Of a stretch of 64,000 nucleotides of DNA, positions 55,101 through 64,000 are shown in pieces. The position numbers were made by a program, and so were the translations under genes. The notes beneath the pieces are model-generated. The model did no database searches. It was not told where the DNA came from and worked only from the letters and a program-made list of their open reading frames with translations. Within the stretch, counting starts at the first letter, position 1; every line of letters starts with the position of its first letter. The stretch comes from Hermatobates lingyangjiaoensis (Eukaryota > Arthropoda > Insecta > Hemiptera > Hermatobatidae), in assembly GCA_026182355.1 (NCBI GenBank), contig JAPFBL010000002.1:3286001-3350000 (forward strand), given 5' to 3'.

Positions 55101-55831
55101 TACAGAACGAATAAAATATAAGAAATACTCGAACCCTTTAAGAATGAAACCTACATACAATTTCTTTTAAAATCGGCTTTACAGTTGTTCAGTGATGTTT
55201 TATCTCTTGCGACAAGAAAGGAAGTGCCTGCATATGGCATATCAATAGCGGGGTATTTTGGAGGTTTTTAGGAATATTTTTTTTTCTGATTTTTAATATG
55301 GCACATATAGAAATTGGTATACCATATATGACTCTCGGATGTAAATCGAAGGCAAACCATCTATCTGTGTTGATGTGTGGCAGACCACGTTTCTTACTGT
55401 GCTGGCTTATGTTACTAAATCTTATGTTTTATCTTAAACGTATGTTTTTAGTGGCTTTTTTTTTATACATGATACATTAGTTAATTATTCATTAACCACA
55501 AATATTCCCAAATGCAAACTAATTTTTGGTTGCGGGTATTATTATTGGCTAGTATTTCAGGGAGAACACTATTTATTGTAAATATTACTACAGTTTACAA
55601 TTGATGGAAGATCTAAATAATAGCAAATAAGAAATTGCCAGAAATGAACAATCAAAAGGGCAACCTAACCTGGTAAGTGTGTTGAAGATAGGTCTCATCT
55701 CTCAGGTAGCAGATGGAAACTGTTAGTTAATCCTCAATGATTAACCGCTTGTAATAAAGGCTGATAACCTAGTAAGCATCAAGCCCCCTTCCATCTCTCA
55801 TACTCCTGCCATCCTGACAAATCTTCATATC
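55101..55831. other. Unassigned DNA
   Basis: The short frame at 55298-55480 has no recognisable feature. 55640-55830 probably belongs to the terminal repeat that ends in the motif at 55832. Confidence 0.4.
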
Positions 55832-55869
55832 ATCCTGAAGATGACTATTTTACAGCCTAACATGTCGAT
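55832..55869 (+). ncRNA. Degenerate hammerhead-like motif with GAU/AUC stem I
   Basis: ATC, CTGAAGA, one base, a GAC-started stem, a damaged GAAA box (TAA), ACATGT, C, then GAT, which pairs with ATC. The stem I bases differ from all other families yet still pair. Confidence 0.4.
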
Positions 55870-56604
55870 AAATAATTGAAGTTTTGTTTTACGTAGTGTC
55901 GATAAAAACAGGAAGAAGGACTTTTGAATACTGGAAAGAGCTGTTTTTTTTATTAAATTATTTAAACCAGAAATTGTAATGTTAATTTAACTTTAGAATA
56001 AAAGATACCAAAATAACAATTTCTATTGGAATCTAAAGATATTGAGATAGTAAAGGAAATGAAATAAGTCATTAATAAAGAGTTTATTCATGGATTAAGA
56101 ATTGATTAAGTGAATTCACCCAAAGAGCTGATTGGTATTGTATTCCCTTCTGACACCCTTCAGTACCTGAGCGTCTATTGCCTTGTATTTGATCATCACC
56201 TTATATTCTCCCACACCCTTCGTTAAGAATATTAACAAATTCAAAGTTACTCGTAGTCTAAGAACACTCACCGTTAGTAGAGAAAATAAGAATTAAATGT
56301 TAACCTGTTACGAAATATCTGTAATAGTTAGGATGCTCATAGTACTGTTATAGCCACAGCGGTGAACTAGAAGTCCCTTCCACAGCTTCATAAACTCAGA
56401 TACTACCTTATAATTATTAAATAAATACAGTTATGCTTGATATAGCAAACGTTTGAGATAAATAGAGAAATTTAAAGCAAATAATTTGTACTGTATAATC
56501 TGGTTTACGAAATTATTATTATTATTATTATAAAGTAATTGATAAAATAAATATAACCTATTTATTAGTCTAGAACAGAATTATTAATTTTATAAAAAAA
56601 TATA
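55870..56604. other. Unassigned AT-rich DNA
   Basis: (TTA)n at 56514-56531. No gene. Confidence 0.4.
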
Positions 56605-56630
56605 ATTTACTTATAGTAAAGTAAAAATGT
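56605..56630 (+). repeat. Solo right end of repeat family I
   Basis: TTTACTTATAGTAAAGTAAAA without the rest of the unit. Confidence 0.5.
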
Positions 56631-57184
56631 GCAAAAAGTACACAGCAGCTTTATTTAACAAATAAAATTATTGGAATTTTTTTTATCAAATAAAGATGAA
56701 CAATTTTGATAAAAGTTATTGTGAACATTTGTCTTCAATCAGTTGATTTATTCGTTGAAGAACACCATGATTGAATAAACCTAATATACTGAAAGAAGTG
56801 AATTTTTCCATGAGTGATTGGTAATTAAATTACCTCAGCCCATGAAGTGTTGCACGCTCTTCTCCTATCAGCTTTTTGCCAAGAAATACTTCAATATATG
56901 CGTCTTCGTCAGTTATGATAAATATTAGTATTAACTTTAAAGAATATTATTTCTTTGCATACAGAATCGGTACTTCTGAAAATTTATTTTAAAGGTTTTA
57001 ATAATTCATATCTGTAGCAATAATAAACTGTAAAAAGAAATAGATATAAATTTTACTGTAACTTACATTCAATAATTAGTACATTTAATTATACAAGAAG
57101 ACTGTCTTTTTTATTTATTTAGTGATATTCCTGGGGTATCTCTCTTCTGCACATTCACCCTAATGTATATATACATAGTAACAC
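56631..57184. other. Unassigned AT-rich DNA
   Basis: No gene recognised. Confidence 0.4.
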
Positions 57185-57315
57185 AGAGCCAAGAAATGCA
57201 CCAACTAAGTCAAATTTACGGAAAATCCATTTTCAAGAGATAATAGAGAGTTAATGGGTTTTCCAAAAATTTGTGTTAGAAAGTGTTTCTTTACTCTGTG
57301 TGTTATTCATTTTCG
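57185..57315. repeat. Small inverted-repeat unit related to family C
   Basis: CAAATTTACGGAAAATCCATTTTC and AATGGGTTTTCCAAAAATTTG are inverted. The flank GTTAGAAAGTGTTTCTTTACTCTGTGTG matches the outer end of family C. Confidence 0.55.
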
Positions 57316-57416
57316 ACATTGAACTTTTGTAGGTCCACTCCAAATCGTCATTCCGATTTTATAGTGAATATATATATACTTGATGATATCAGATTTTCTT
57401 TTAAATATATATAATT

Positions 57417-57506
57417 GAAATTAGCAGCAGCTTCTGTGTTAACTACTTACCTATTGATATTTTCCTACTGCTCAGTGATGGAACTCAGGTATTTACTAAA
57501 AGACAT
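57417..57506 (-). pseudogene. PLE ORF N-terminal fragment, second copy
   Basis: The minus-strand ATG at 57504-57506 starts MSFSKYLSSITEQ, a stop, ENINR, and, after another stop, VVNTEAAANFN. The start (MSLG/MSFS) and the end (VVNAEAA/VVNTEAA) match 3461-3585, and both fragments then pass into TA-rich sequence. It lies downstream of a hammerhead-like motif on the same strand. A 5' PLE piece is the best reading, by layout more than by firm homology. Confidence 0.4.
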
Positions 57507-57624
57507 AAAAAGATGAAAATTGTTTGTTGGTTCATGGTTTAAAAAAGCACTAAAACTCTGTTTAAGATAAAATCACTTCAATCACTACGGAAAAAAACCT
57601 CAGTTTATGAGTTACTAAAAACTA

Positions 57625-57658
57625 CAAGATGTCGACTACTGTCAACCATCATCAGTTG
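57625..57658 (-). ncRNA. Hammerhead-like motif in PLE 5' leader, second copy
   Basis: Minus strand: CAA, CTGATGA, one base, a hairpin GTTGAC/GTCGAC, a shortened second box (GAC for GAA), A, T, C, then TTG, which pairs with CAA. The first core box is perfect. The second looks to have lost two bases. Confidence 0.4.
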
Positions 57659-58800
57659 AACATTTTATTTTATCTGTTAGGTAGCCCATGCTTACATATT
57701 AAATTGAGTGAATACTACACTTAAACTTAAAAAGACAAACTAACTCTGAGCATCCAAAAATCAATGCATATACCAAAAAACCCTTTACCCGCTAATATAA
57801 CTGAAACCTCATTCATCAAGAAGTGGAAAAAATGAACGAAGGTACTTGTTAATAAGGACTTTCCGTATCAGTTGGTCGGCAGATCCTCCGAGCTATTCTT
57901 TGTGTAAGACAGGAGAATGTGTACGACTATTTTACTGTGGATGTATGAGAACTGAACACATACAGAAAATGAGCTATCCAAAAACAGGTATGTAACAACT
58001 TGATACTTTAAACAAAGACGATCAGCTAAAATTCTCCATTTTTTATAAAAGTGAGAAGACTTTTAACTAGTTTCGAATAAACCAACAGCTAAGACTCTGG
58101 AGCTATAAAGAAGTCACCTAGCATGTAAATATATGTACTATAGGTATGTACATATGTACTATATGTGTAGGCAGACCTGCCAGAACGCGACGAAGTTATT
58201 GCGGGATTTTCTACTACACCTGACAGCAGGAGTCTAAAGAAACAGGCAGAACAAGCACGCAAAATTGAATTAACTAGAGGTCTATTGATTTAAGGGACCT
58301 CCATACACTAACAGACTCCATATACGAAATGTAGTATAGTTCAAGTACAATGACTCGAATTTAATTAGTCAAAGTACCTAAACACTCTACCCAGTAATAA
58401 AAAATATTTACAAGTTTGTAAGAGAGGCAGAAGATGAATGATTTGTAGGCAGCCGACCGACATTATTGCCGGCCGACCGCCCTGCCCTACATACTTCCTC
58501 CCTAGCCCTAGCTAGCCTTTCCGAGGTTAAGTGTGACATGGAGTCACTCTTTAGGTGTATATATTTAAAATTATATTTTGACGGTAAAATATGTCATACC
58601 TATAGCTAAATAGGAATAACAGTTTCTACAAAGGAATAGGCATTAATTTTACAGTAACTTAGATTTCTACGATCAGTACATTTGTATAAAACACATTATA
58701 CAAAAAAACTGTCTGTGTTAAGTTTTTGCAGTGATAGTCTTGAGATATTCCTCCAACACATACACCTCAATATATAAATGTATATATAAAAAGATTTCAC
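57659..58800. other. Unassigned DNA
   Basis: No gene recognised. 58440-58530 is GC-richer (GGCAGCCGACCGAC, TTGCCGGCCGACCGCC) and may be part of an unknown repeat. Confidence 0.4.
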
Positions 58801-58806
58801 ATAAGC

Positions 58807-58904
58807 AACCGTAACAAGCGGTCTTCGTCAGAGTCAAAAACCCAACGGGAGGTCAAAAAACCCAGTTGGGTTTTTGACTCTGATGAAGACCGCTTGTTAC
58901 GGTT
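58807..58904. mobile_element. Inverted-repeat family A pair
   Basis: 58807-58846 and 58865-58904 are 40-bp inverted copies with an 18-bp loop. They differ at a single base, which is the freely variable N7 position of the hammerhead core (CTGACGA on one side, CTGATGA on the other). Confidence 0.85.
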
Positions 58905-58918
58905 GAAAGATATTAGTC
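58876..58918 (+). ncRNA. Hammerhead ribozyme-like motif, family A
   Basis: GACT, CTGATGA, one base, stem II, GAA, AGATAT, T, AGTC. Core and the four-pair stem I are intact. Stem III has lost its palindrome at one position (AGATAT for AGATCT). Confidence 0.55.
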
Positions 58919-59143
58919 TTGTTTTCCCATTTCATATTGTGGTTTGATCATTATATATATATATAAATTATTAGTTACTTTGTAAAGTTATCTTATTAGT
59001 CTAGTCGAAGGTTTTGTCCGGTTAACATTGTTGTTTCTTTAAATAATGTAAATTTCATTTTCTTAGTTAAAAAATTCTTACTTTTGCCTATATATATATA
59101 TCAATTAAACACCACAATAAACAAAGATATATTAATTAAAATT

Positions 59144-59177
59144 CTCTAAGGCCTTTCGTTACAACATCAACAGAGAG
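59144..59177 (-). ncRNA. Hammerhead-like motif with CUCU/AGAG stem I
   Basis: Minus strand: CTCT, CTGTTGA (A6 changed), one base, a short GTT/AAC stem, GAA, the palindrome AGGCCT, T, then AGAG, which pairs with CTCT. It represents a separate family, near a TA-rich run at 59090-59100. Confidence 0.45.
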
Positions 59178-59634
59178 CTAAATGAAACAAACAAAAAATA
59201 TAATAACAAGTTAACCTGATTGATTGAAGTCTTCAGGATTGCTGGCATCCTTGTCTGAATTTAATGTTCCTAAAATTGAAGGAGTCTTGATCTGCTTACT
59301 AATTTCTTTTATTAATATTTCATCTAGTTTGTAAATTCCCGGACTATTGTTCATTAAATTTCTATAGTTCTTTATCAGTGCACCTTCAATAATATTTCTC
59401 CTCCTTTATGAAGGTACAAAAATTAATTCCTTACAAAGTACAAAGTACAAATTACGTACAAACGTTGAATAAATGATAATGATTTATGAGCAAATCTAGT
59501 TGTTTTTATACTTTGTATAGAAAGCAAGCAATTACTGCCTTTTAATATATTTAAGAATGATCTATCATCAAATATAAACCAAATATTTAAATTTTATTTA
59601 TGAACAAGAGATGTTTATAGCAAACTTTTTAAAT
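59178..59634. other. Unassigned DNA
   Basis: Probably includes terminal-repeat sequence near 59200-59260. No gene. Confidence 0.4.
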
Positions 59635-59760
59635 AGGTGTTTCTCAACCCGTCAGCCACGACACGATAGTGTGTCACTAGCAATATGTAGGTATGTCGCG
59701 ACTGGCTAGACAATATGTAAAAAAAAAATCAATTTCATCAAGGGTTGTTAACTTAGTTTA
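59635..59760. other. Possible hAT-type transposon end
   Basis: AGGTGTTTCTCAACCCGTCAG and GTGTGTCACTAG resemble the TCTCAACC-type termini of hAT elements and MITEs. No partner end or 8-bp duplication was found, so the call is weak. Confidence 0.25.
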
Positions 59761-59937
59761 TTTAAATTTTTCTGAGTTAAGCATAAATTTACCTAATAAC
59801 ACTCCATCTGTACAGTCACAACGAAATGTTCGGTACTTAACTTTTGAAGTCGTTATTCGATGATCATTTTGTCAGTGGATACCCTAAGAGTAATTCCTGG
59901 TGCTATTGTAAGTTACTATTGCAAATTACATGTCATT

Positions 59938-62900
59938 CCTGAGTTAATAGCAGCCGTTATCTATCTGTCATCTGAGATAGTTGTAACAGGAGCTGAGGAA
60001 TACGCTCACATTCAGTGATAGAAATATCTACTCACCCTGAGTTAAATGCAGTCGTTATCTATTTGTCATCTGAGATAGTTGTAACAGGAGCTGAGGAATA
60101 CGCTCACATTCAGTGATAGAAATATCTAGTCACCCTGGGTTAATCGCAGCCGTTATCTATCTGTCATCTGAGATAGTTGTAACAGGAGCTGAGGAATATG
60201 CTCACATTCAGTGATAGAAATATCTAGTCACCCTGAGTTAATCGCAGCCGTTATCTATCTGTCATCTGAGATAGTTGTAACAGGAGCTGAGGAATACGCT
60301 CACATTCAGTGATAGAAATATCTAGTCACCCTGAGTTAATCGCAGTCGTTATCTATCTGACATCTGAGATAGTTGTAACAGGAGCTGAGGAACAAGCTCA
60401 CATTCAGTGATAGAAATATCTACTCACCCTGAGTTAATAGCAGTCGTTATCTATCTGTCATCTGAGATAGTTGTAACAGGAGCTGAGGAATACGCTCACA
60501 TTCAGTGATAGAAATATCTGGTCACCCTGAATTAATAGCAGTCGTTATCTATCTGTCATCTGAGATAGTTGTAACAGGAGCTGAGGAACAAGCTCACATT
60601 CAGTGATAGAAATATCTACTCACCCTGAGTTAATAGCAGTCGTTATCTATCTGTCATCTGAGATAGTTGTAACGGAATACGCTAATGAGGAATAAGCTCA
60701 CATTCAGTGATAGAAATATCTACTCACCCTGAGTTAATAGCAGTCGTTATCTATCTGTCATCTGAGATAGTTGTAACAGGAGCTGAGGAAAAGCTCACAT
60801 TCAGTGATAGAAATATCTATCACCCTGAGTTAATTAGCAGTCGTACTATCTGCATCTGAGATATGTACAGGCTGAGGAAATAGCTCACATTCAGTGATAG
60901 AAATATCTAGTCACCCTGGTTAATGCAGCGTATGTACTGTCATCTGAGATAGTAACAGGAGCTGAGGAATATGCTGCATTCAGTGATAGAAATATCTAGT
61001 CACCCTGAGTTAATAGCAGTAGTTATTACTGCATCTGAGATAGTTTAACAGGAGCTGAGGAATATGCTCACATTCAGTGATAAAACATCTAGTCACCCTG
61101 ATTAATCGCAGAGTTATCTATCTGACATCTGAGATAGTTGTAACAGGAGACTGAGGAATATGCTCACATTCAGTGATAGAAATATCTGTCACCCTGAGAT
61201 TAATGCAGTCGTTATCTATCTGACATCTGAGATATGTACAGGAGCTGAGGAATAAGCTCACATTCAGTGATAGAATATCTGTCACCCTGAGTTAATAGCA
61301 GTCGTTATCTATCTGACATCTGAGATAGTTCAGTGTAAATCTAGGTCACCTGAGTTATAGCAGGTTAATAGCTCACATTCAGTGATAGAAATATCTAGTC
61401 ACCCTGAGTTAATAGCAGTCGTTATCTATCTGACATCTGAGTATATTGTACAGAGCTGAGGAATACGCTCACATTCAGTGATAGAAATATCTAGTCACCC
61501 TGAGTTAATGCAGTCGTTATCTATCTGACATCTGAGATAGTTGTAGCAGAGCTGAGGAAAGCTCACATTCAGTGATAGAAATATCTGTCACCCTGAGTTA
61601 ATGCAGTCGTTATCTATCTGCATCTGAGATAGTTGTAGCAGGAGCTGAGGAAAGCTCACATTCAGTGATAGAAATATCTGTCACCCTGAGTTAATAGCAG
61701 TCGTTATCTATCTGACATCTGAGATAGTTGATAGCAGCAGCTGAGGAATAAGCTCACATTCAGTGATAGAAATATCTGGTCACCCTGAGTTAATAGCAGT
61801 CGTTATCTATCTGACATCTGAGATAGTGTTGTAACAGCAGCTGAGGAATAGCTCACATTGAGTGATAGAAATATCTGGTCACCCTGAGTTAATAGCAGTC
61901 GTTATCGTATCTGACATCTGAGATAGTTGTAACAGGAGCTGAGGAATACGCTCACATTCAGTGAATAGTAATTATCTGGTCACCCTGAGTTAATAGCAGT
62001 CGTTATCTATCTGACATCTGAGATAGTTGTAACAGGAGCTGAGGAATACGCTCACATTCAGTGATAGAAATATCTGGTCACCCTGAGTTAATAGCAGTCG
62101 TTATCTATCTGACATCTGAGATAGTTGTAACAGGAGCTGAGGAATAAGCTCACATTCAGTGATAGAAATATCTGGTCACCCTGAGTTAATAGCAGTCGTT
62201 ATCTATCTGACATCTGAGATAGTTGTAGCAGCAGCTGAGGAATAAGCTCACATTCAGTGATAGAAATATCTGGTCACCCTGAGTTAATAGCAGTCGTTAT
62301 CTATCTGACATCTGAGATAGTTGTAGCAGCAGCTGAGGAATAAGCTCACATTCAGTGATAGAAATATCTGGTCACCCTGAGTTAATAGCAGTCGTTATCT
62401 ATCTGACATCTGAGATAATTGTAACAGGAGCTGAGGAATAAGCTCACATTCAGTGATAGAAATATCTGGTCACCCTGAGTTAATAGCAGTCGTTATCTAT
62501 CTGACATCTGAGATAGTTGTAGCAGCAGCTGAGGAATAAGCTCACATTCAGTGATAGAAATATCTGGTCACCCTGAGTTAATAGCAGTCGTTATCTATCT
62601 GACATCTGAGAGTAGTTGTATACAGAGCTGAGGAATAAGCTCACATTCAGTGATAGAAATATCTGGTCACCCTGAGTTAATAGCAGTCGTTATCTATCTG
62701 ACAGCTGAGATAGTTGTACAGTAGCTGAGAATAAGCTCACATTCAGTGATAGAAATATCTGGTCACCCTGACTTAATAGCAGTCGTTATCTATCTGACAT
62801 CTGAGATAGTTGTAATCAGAGCTGAGGAATCGCTCACCATTAGTATAGAATATATCTGGTCCCTGATTAATAGCAGTCGTTATCTATCTGACATCTGAGA

Positions 62901-64000
62901 TAGTTGTAACAGAGCTGAGGAATAGCTCCTATTCAGTGATGAAATATCTGGTCACCCTGAGTTAATAGCAGTCGTTATCTATCTGACATCTGAGATAATT
63001 GTACAGAGCTGATGGAATAAGCTCACATTCAGTGATAGAAATATCTGGTCACCCTGAGTTAATGCAGTCGTTATCTATCTGACATCTGAGATATTGTAAA
63101 AGAGCTGAGGAATAGCTCACATTCAGTGATAGATAATATCTGTCACCCTGATTAATGCGTCGTTATCTATCTGACATCTGAGAAGTTTACAGGCTAGGAA
63201 TAGCTCACATTCAGTGATAGAAATATCTGTCACCTGAGTTATAGCAGTCGTTATCTATCTGACATCTGAGATATTGTACAGAGCTGAGAATAGCTCACAT
63301 TCAGTGATAGAAATATCTGTCCCCTGAGTTAATAGCAGTCGTTATCTATCTGACATCTGAGATATTGTACAGAGCTGAGGAATAGCTCACATTCAGTGAT
63401 AGAATTCTGTCACCTGAGTAATGCAGTCGTTATCTATCTGCATCTGAGATAGTGTACAGAGCTGAGGAATAAGCTCACATTCAGTGATAGAATATCTGTC
63501 ACCTGAGTTAATAGCAGTCGTTATCTATCTGACATCTGAGATAGTGTACAGAGCTGAGGATAGCTCACATTCATGATAGAAATATCTGTCACCGAGTTAT
63601 AGCAGTCGTTTCTATCTGACATGAGATAGTTGTACAGAGCTGAGGATGCTCACATTCAGTGATAGAATATCTGTCACCCTGATAATAGCAGTGTTATCTA
63701 TCTGACATCTGAGATGTTGTACAGGAGCTGAGAATGCTCATCAGTGATAGAAATATCTGTCACCCTGATTAATAGCAGTGTTATCTATCTGAATCTGGAT
63801 AGTTGTACAGAGCTGAGGAATAGCTCAATTCAGTGATAGAATATTGTCACCCTAGTTATAGCAGTCGTTTCTATCTGCATCTGAGATATGTACAGAGCTG
63901 AGATAGCTCACATTCAGTGATAGAAATATCTGCACCCTATTAAGCATCGTTATCTATCTGCATCTGAGATATTGTAACAGGAGCTGAGGAAAGCTCACAT
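59938..64000. repeat. 98-bp satellite DNA array, about 41 copies, runs off the window
   Basis: The monomer is marked by CACCCTGAGTTAATAGCAG, TCGTTATCTATCTGACATCT, GAGATAGTTGTAACAGGAGC and CTCACATTCAGTGATAGAAA. Starts at 60033, 60131 and 60229 give a 98-bp period. Each unit holds a dyad, CTATCT...AGATAG, across 8 bases. Variants (GTCATCTGAG left, GACATCTGAG right; CAGGAGC or CAGCAGC) occur in blocks, hinting at local homogenisation. Single-base losses become frequent after about 60780 and again towards 64000. It is not a CRISPR array: there are no unique spacers. Confidence 0.95.

Noticed and set aside
56855..56920. Another hammerhead-like core (minus strand CTGACGAAGACGC)
   Set aside because: No GAAA box and no stem I partner at the right distance.
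59938..64000. CRISPR array
   Set aside because: The units are contiguous 98-bp tandem repeats without unique spacers, in a eukaryotic context.

Overview
This is an AT-rich piece of nuclear DNA from an animal, most likely an arthropod. The organism is inferred from its mobile elements: a Jockey-type LINE whose ORF1 carries CCHC knuckles, many Penelope-like element (PLE) fragments with GIY-YIG endonuclease domains, and a tRNA-derived SINE ending in a TTAGG-type tail. No host protein-coding exon, rRNA or functional tRNA gene could be supported. The window reads as intergenic, possibly pericentromeric or heterochromatic, sequence made of nested repeats.

Layout. 0.3-0.85 kb: 3' end of a LINE reverse transcriptase. 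1.4-4.0 kb: PLE pieces (endonuclease, 5' leader, terminal repeats). 4.15-5.0 kb: an old, internally deleted Jockey copy. 5.03-9.5 kb: a full-length Jockey-like LINE with an 11-bp target-site duplication, intact ORF1, and an ORF2 broken only by two in-frame stop codons. 9.5-24 kb: PLE terminal repeats, often arranged as inverted repeats, several PLE endonuclease fragments, and a Helitron helicase fragment near 17 kb. 24-42 kb: copies of an unclassified 1.2-1.6 kb repeat with palindromic ends, separated by AT-rich sequence without recognisable genes. 43.8-44.1 kb: SINE with a perfect 13-bp target duplication. 44-50 kb: AT-rich unassigned DNA. 50.8-59.2 kb: a second dense PLE zone, including a 1.77-kb foldback structure around an endonuclease fragment. 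59.9-64 kb: an array of about 41 copies of a 98-bp satellite that runs off the window.

The most interesting signal is a set of roughly 20 short motifs in the PLE terminal repeats that fit a type I hammerhead ribozyme: CTGANGA, a stem-loop, GAA(A), a short palindrome ending in U, one cleavage-site base, and then bases that pair with those just before CTGANGA. The stem I bases differ between families but keep their pairing (GACU/AGUC, CUC/GAG, GCC/GGC, AUC/GAU, CUCU/AGAG). Five PLE copies have the motif 3' of the endonuclease on the sense strand, and two have it 5' of the ORF start. Hammerheads in PLE terminal repeats are known from other eukaryotes. The variety of families here, the extra base before stem II, and the paired head-to-head layout deserve a closer look.
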